Positions 62,469-64,000 of a DNA stretch of 64,000 nucleotides are shown in pieces. This DNA is from Marinomonas sp. CT5. GTDB taxonomy: Bacteria; Pseudomonadota; Gammaproteobacteria; Pseudomonadales; Marinomonadaceae. The stretch's first letter is position 1, and every line of letters begins with the position of its first letter. Position numbers and translations under genes: made by a program. The stretch is taken from positions 1,740,616 through 1,804,615 of the forward strand of contig NZ_CP025572.1 in NCBI RefSeq assembly GCF_018336975.1. The letters run 5' to 3'. The notes under the pieces are model-generated. The model was not told where the DNA came from, searched no databases, and saw only the letters and a program-made list of their open reading frames with translations.

Positions 62469-64000
62469 ATGAGCGACAGTCAAGTATCATTTGCAACACA
62501 AGGCAGCGCGATCGGTTTTATCTCCAAAATAACAGGTTCAGTGACCATTCAATCCATTGATGGTCAGGAACGAGTGGTGAAAGTGGGCGATCCGGTTTTC
62601 TTTGGTGAGACGGTATTGACTGGTGCAAGTGCTAGTGTGGTTATTTCCTTTGTGGATGGAACTGAAGTCGAGATTGGAAGAGAGTCGGTCGTTGAAATAA
62701 CCAACGAAGTATACAACACTGGTGATAACGAAGAGTTGGTTGCAGACTCTTCAACTGATCCTAATGCACTACAGCAAGCAATTCTTTCTGGTCAAGACCC
62801 TACTCAAATTCAAGATGCTCCAGCCGCGGGCGATGCTCAAGCAGAACAAGATCGTTTTGATGTCGATATTGATAGAAACGATAATAGCGCCCAACCTACA
62901 TTTGGTGCTGATTCCTTCAATGCACTACCAACTTTTGGCAATGACACGGATGTAAATAGTTTTGGTCGTGGTCAGCAAAATGAATCGACATATCAAGCTC
63001 CTTCTACGTCTACTAGGTCAAGTATTACGTCATCAGGAGAATCTACGCCTAATCCTTCAACTGTTAACCAAGCTCCTACAGTGGAAAATCAGCAGGCATC
63101 TGTAACAGAAGACTTAACAATAAGTGGAACGATCAGTGCCACTGACCTTGACCTTCCTGCTGACAAAACACTCACTTTCACAACGACTTCCACTGTAACT
63201 GGGTTAACGTTTAATAGTGATGGTAGCTATAGTTTTGATGCTTCTTCCTATGATGAGTTATCAGTAGGCGAGAAAAAAGAAATCTCAATAAACGTTATTG
63301 CAACTGATGATCAAGGAAGCCAAGGGACAGGTCAATTAAACATTACGGTTACTGGAACAAATGATGCGCCTGTTGCCCAGGCCTCCGCCGCAATTGTGCG
63401 AGAAGGCTCTATTGTCAGTGGTGCAGTTACCGCTGAAGATGTAGACCTTCCTGCTGATGCCTCTCTAACATTTACCCTTTCAGAAGAAGTGAAAGGCTTA
63501 ACTTTTAATGAAAATGGCACATACCAATTTGATGCCTCTAATGAAGCCTATAGTAATTTGGCTGCGGGTGAGCGACTAACACTTAAAATCCCCGTAACGG
63601 TCACCGATGATCAAGGAGCAACCGACACCACAAGGCTTACAATTAATATTGTAGGTACAGACGATGCGCCAGAGGTTGCAGGCACGTTCACAGGTGCGGT
63701 GACCGAAGGTAACGAAGGTGATGCGGCCGTGACGGCGACAGGCACGATCAGCATCAGCGATGTGGATGCGGATGACAGCCCAGCGTTCGCCGACACCACA
63801 AGCCCAGTGCAAGGTACTTACGGTAGCCTGACTCTGGTAGACGGTGCGTGGACGTACACCTTGGATCAAAGCAAGGTTCAAGACTTGGATGGTGCGAAAG
63901 ATGGCCAGCCAGCGGACCAAGTGACAGACACGATCACACTGACAGCCGATGATGGCACGACCCAAGACATCGTGATCACCATCACAGGTACAGACGATGC
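62469..64000 (+). CDS. Giant LapA-like RTX/cadherin-type adhesin, 5' part
   Basis: No stop occurs before the right edge; 510 residues are visible. The N-terminus (MSDSQVSFATQGSAIGFISK, then ITGSVTIQSIDGQERVVKVGDPVFFGETVLTG and SVVISFVDGTEVEIG) is the retention module that plugs LapA-type adhesins in the outer-membrane exporter. A Pro-Ala-Ala-Gly motif (residues 118-121, after DPTQIQDA) fits the cleavage site of the LapG protease. A Ser/Thr-rich linker leads to cadherin/VCBS-type repeats of ~100-110 residues, each closing with GT(N/D)DA, at about 298, 398 and 509. It should be exported by a type I system and used in attachment and biofilms. AGGAAA precedes the ATG. Confidence 0.88.
   Translation, partial: MSDSQVSFATQGSAIGFISKITGSVTIQSIDGQERVVKVGDPVFFGETVLTGASASVVISFVDGTEVEIGRESVVEITNEVYNTGDNEELVADSSTDPNALQQAILSGQDPTQIQDAPAAGDAQAEQDRFDVDIDRNDNSAQPTFGADSFNALPTFGNDTDVNSFGRGQQNESTYQAPSTSTRSSITSSGESTPNPSTVNQAPTVENQQASVTEDLTISGTISATDLDLPADKTLTFTTTSTVTGLTFNSDGSYSFDASSYDELSVGEKKEISINVIATDDQGSQGTGQLNITVTGTNDAPVAQASAAIVREGSIVSGAVTAEDVDLPADASLTFTLSEEVKGLTFNENGTYQFDASNEAYSNLAAGERLTLKIPVTVTDDQGATDTTRLTINIVGTDDAPEVAGTFTGAVTEGNEGDAAVTATGTISISDVDADDSPAFADTTSPVQGTYGSLTLVDGAWTYTLDQSKVQDLDGAKDGQPADQVTDTITLTADDGTTQDIVITITGTDD

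Noticed and set aside
1..64000. CRISPR arrays, rRNA and tRNA genes
   Set aside because: No evenly spaced direct repeats, no rRNA-like blocks and no tRNA cloverleaf signatures were seen in the intergenic stretches.

Overview
The window reads as chromosomal DNA of a marine gammaproteobacterium, most like Marinomonas or a close relative in the Oceanospirillales. Supporting signs are a moderately AT-rich composition, a complete Na+-translocating NADH:quinone reductase operon, NhaB, a cis/trans fatty acid isomerase, and the gloB-methyltransferase-rnhA-dnaQ gene order. Genus is an inference from gene content; no rRNA or tRNA gene is visible to confirm it.

Left part (1-40 kb) is mostly core genome. 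A family-5 oligopeptide ABC transporter runs leftward and is cut by the window edge. Next come acpH, an RbgA/YlqF GTPase with a YacL (UPF0231) gene, cti, a YhbW-like flavin oxidoreductase, and an LPS core cluster (LpxL-like acyltransferase and Kdo kinase facing a heptosyltransferase-family gene). They are followed by a MetF-like protein, an SrmB-like helicase, a GcvA-like regulator, ppnP, mltD, gloB, a methyltransferase, rnhA, dnaQ, nhaB, sohB, and folX-mfd-csiV on the minus strand. Then follow nqrABCDEF, apbE, nqrM and sthA. NqrB/NqrC carry the SGAT flavin-attachment motifs, ApbE is the flavin transferase that serves them, and NqrM is the maturation factor, so this block is a self-contained Na+ pump module.

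The accessory segment (about 40.1-49.2 kb) lies between sthA and a RimK-like gene. It starts with a dead IS4-type transposase lacking its left end. It then holds an ArsP/YraQ-type permease with a tiny thioredoxin, an AhpD-like protein, a small membrane protein, and a large OLD-family nuclease plus UvrD-like helicase pair with Gabija-like (anti-phage) architecture. A second small membrane protein and a region rich in inverted repeats close the segment.

The right part (49.2-64 kb) has an RLAN-domain ATP-grasp ligase facing a GNAT-C39 peptidase fusion (a predicted peptide-modification module), another GNAT, a threonine aldolase, an AraC regulator, a stomatin/NfeD pair, and an arsR-gapdh-arsJ organoarsenical export operon. 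After these come a tandem universal stress protein with a SulP transporter, and the start of a giant LapA-like adhesin with a retention module and cadherin/VCBS-type repeats, which runs off the right edge.

The observations most worth follow-up are a candidate ~115-nt structured small RNA opposite the 3' end of acpH, the Gabija-like pair and its small membrane neighbours, the RLAN/GNAT-C39 module, the LapA-like adhesin with an abrupt composition change, and several orphan inverted repeats.
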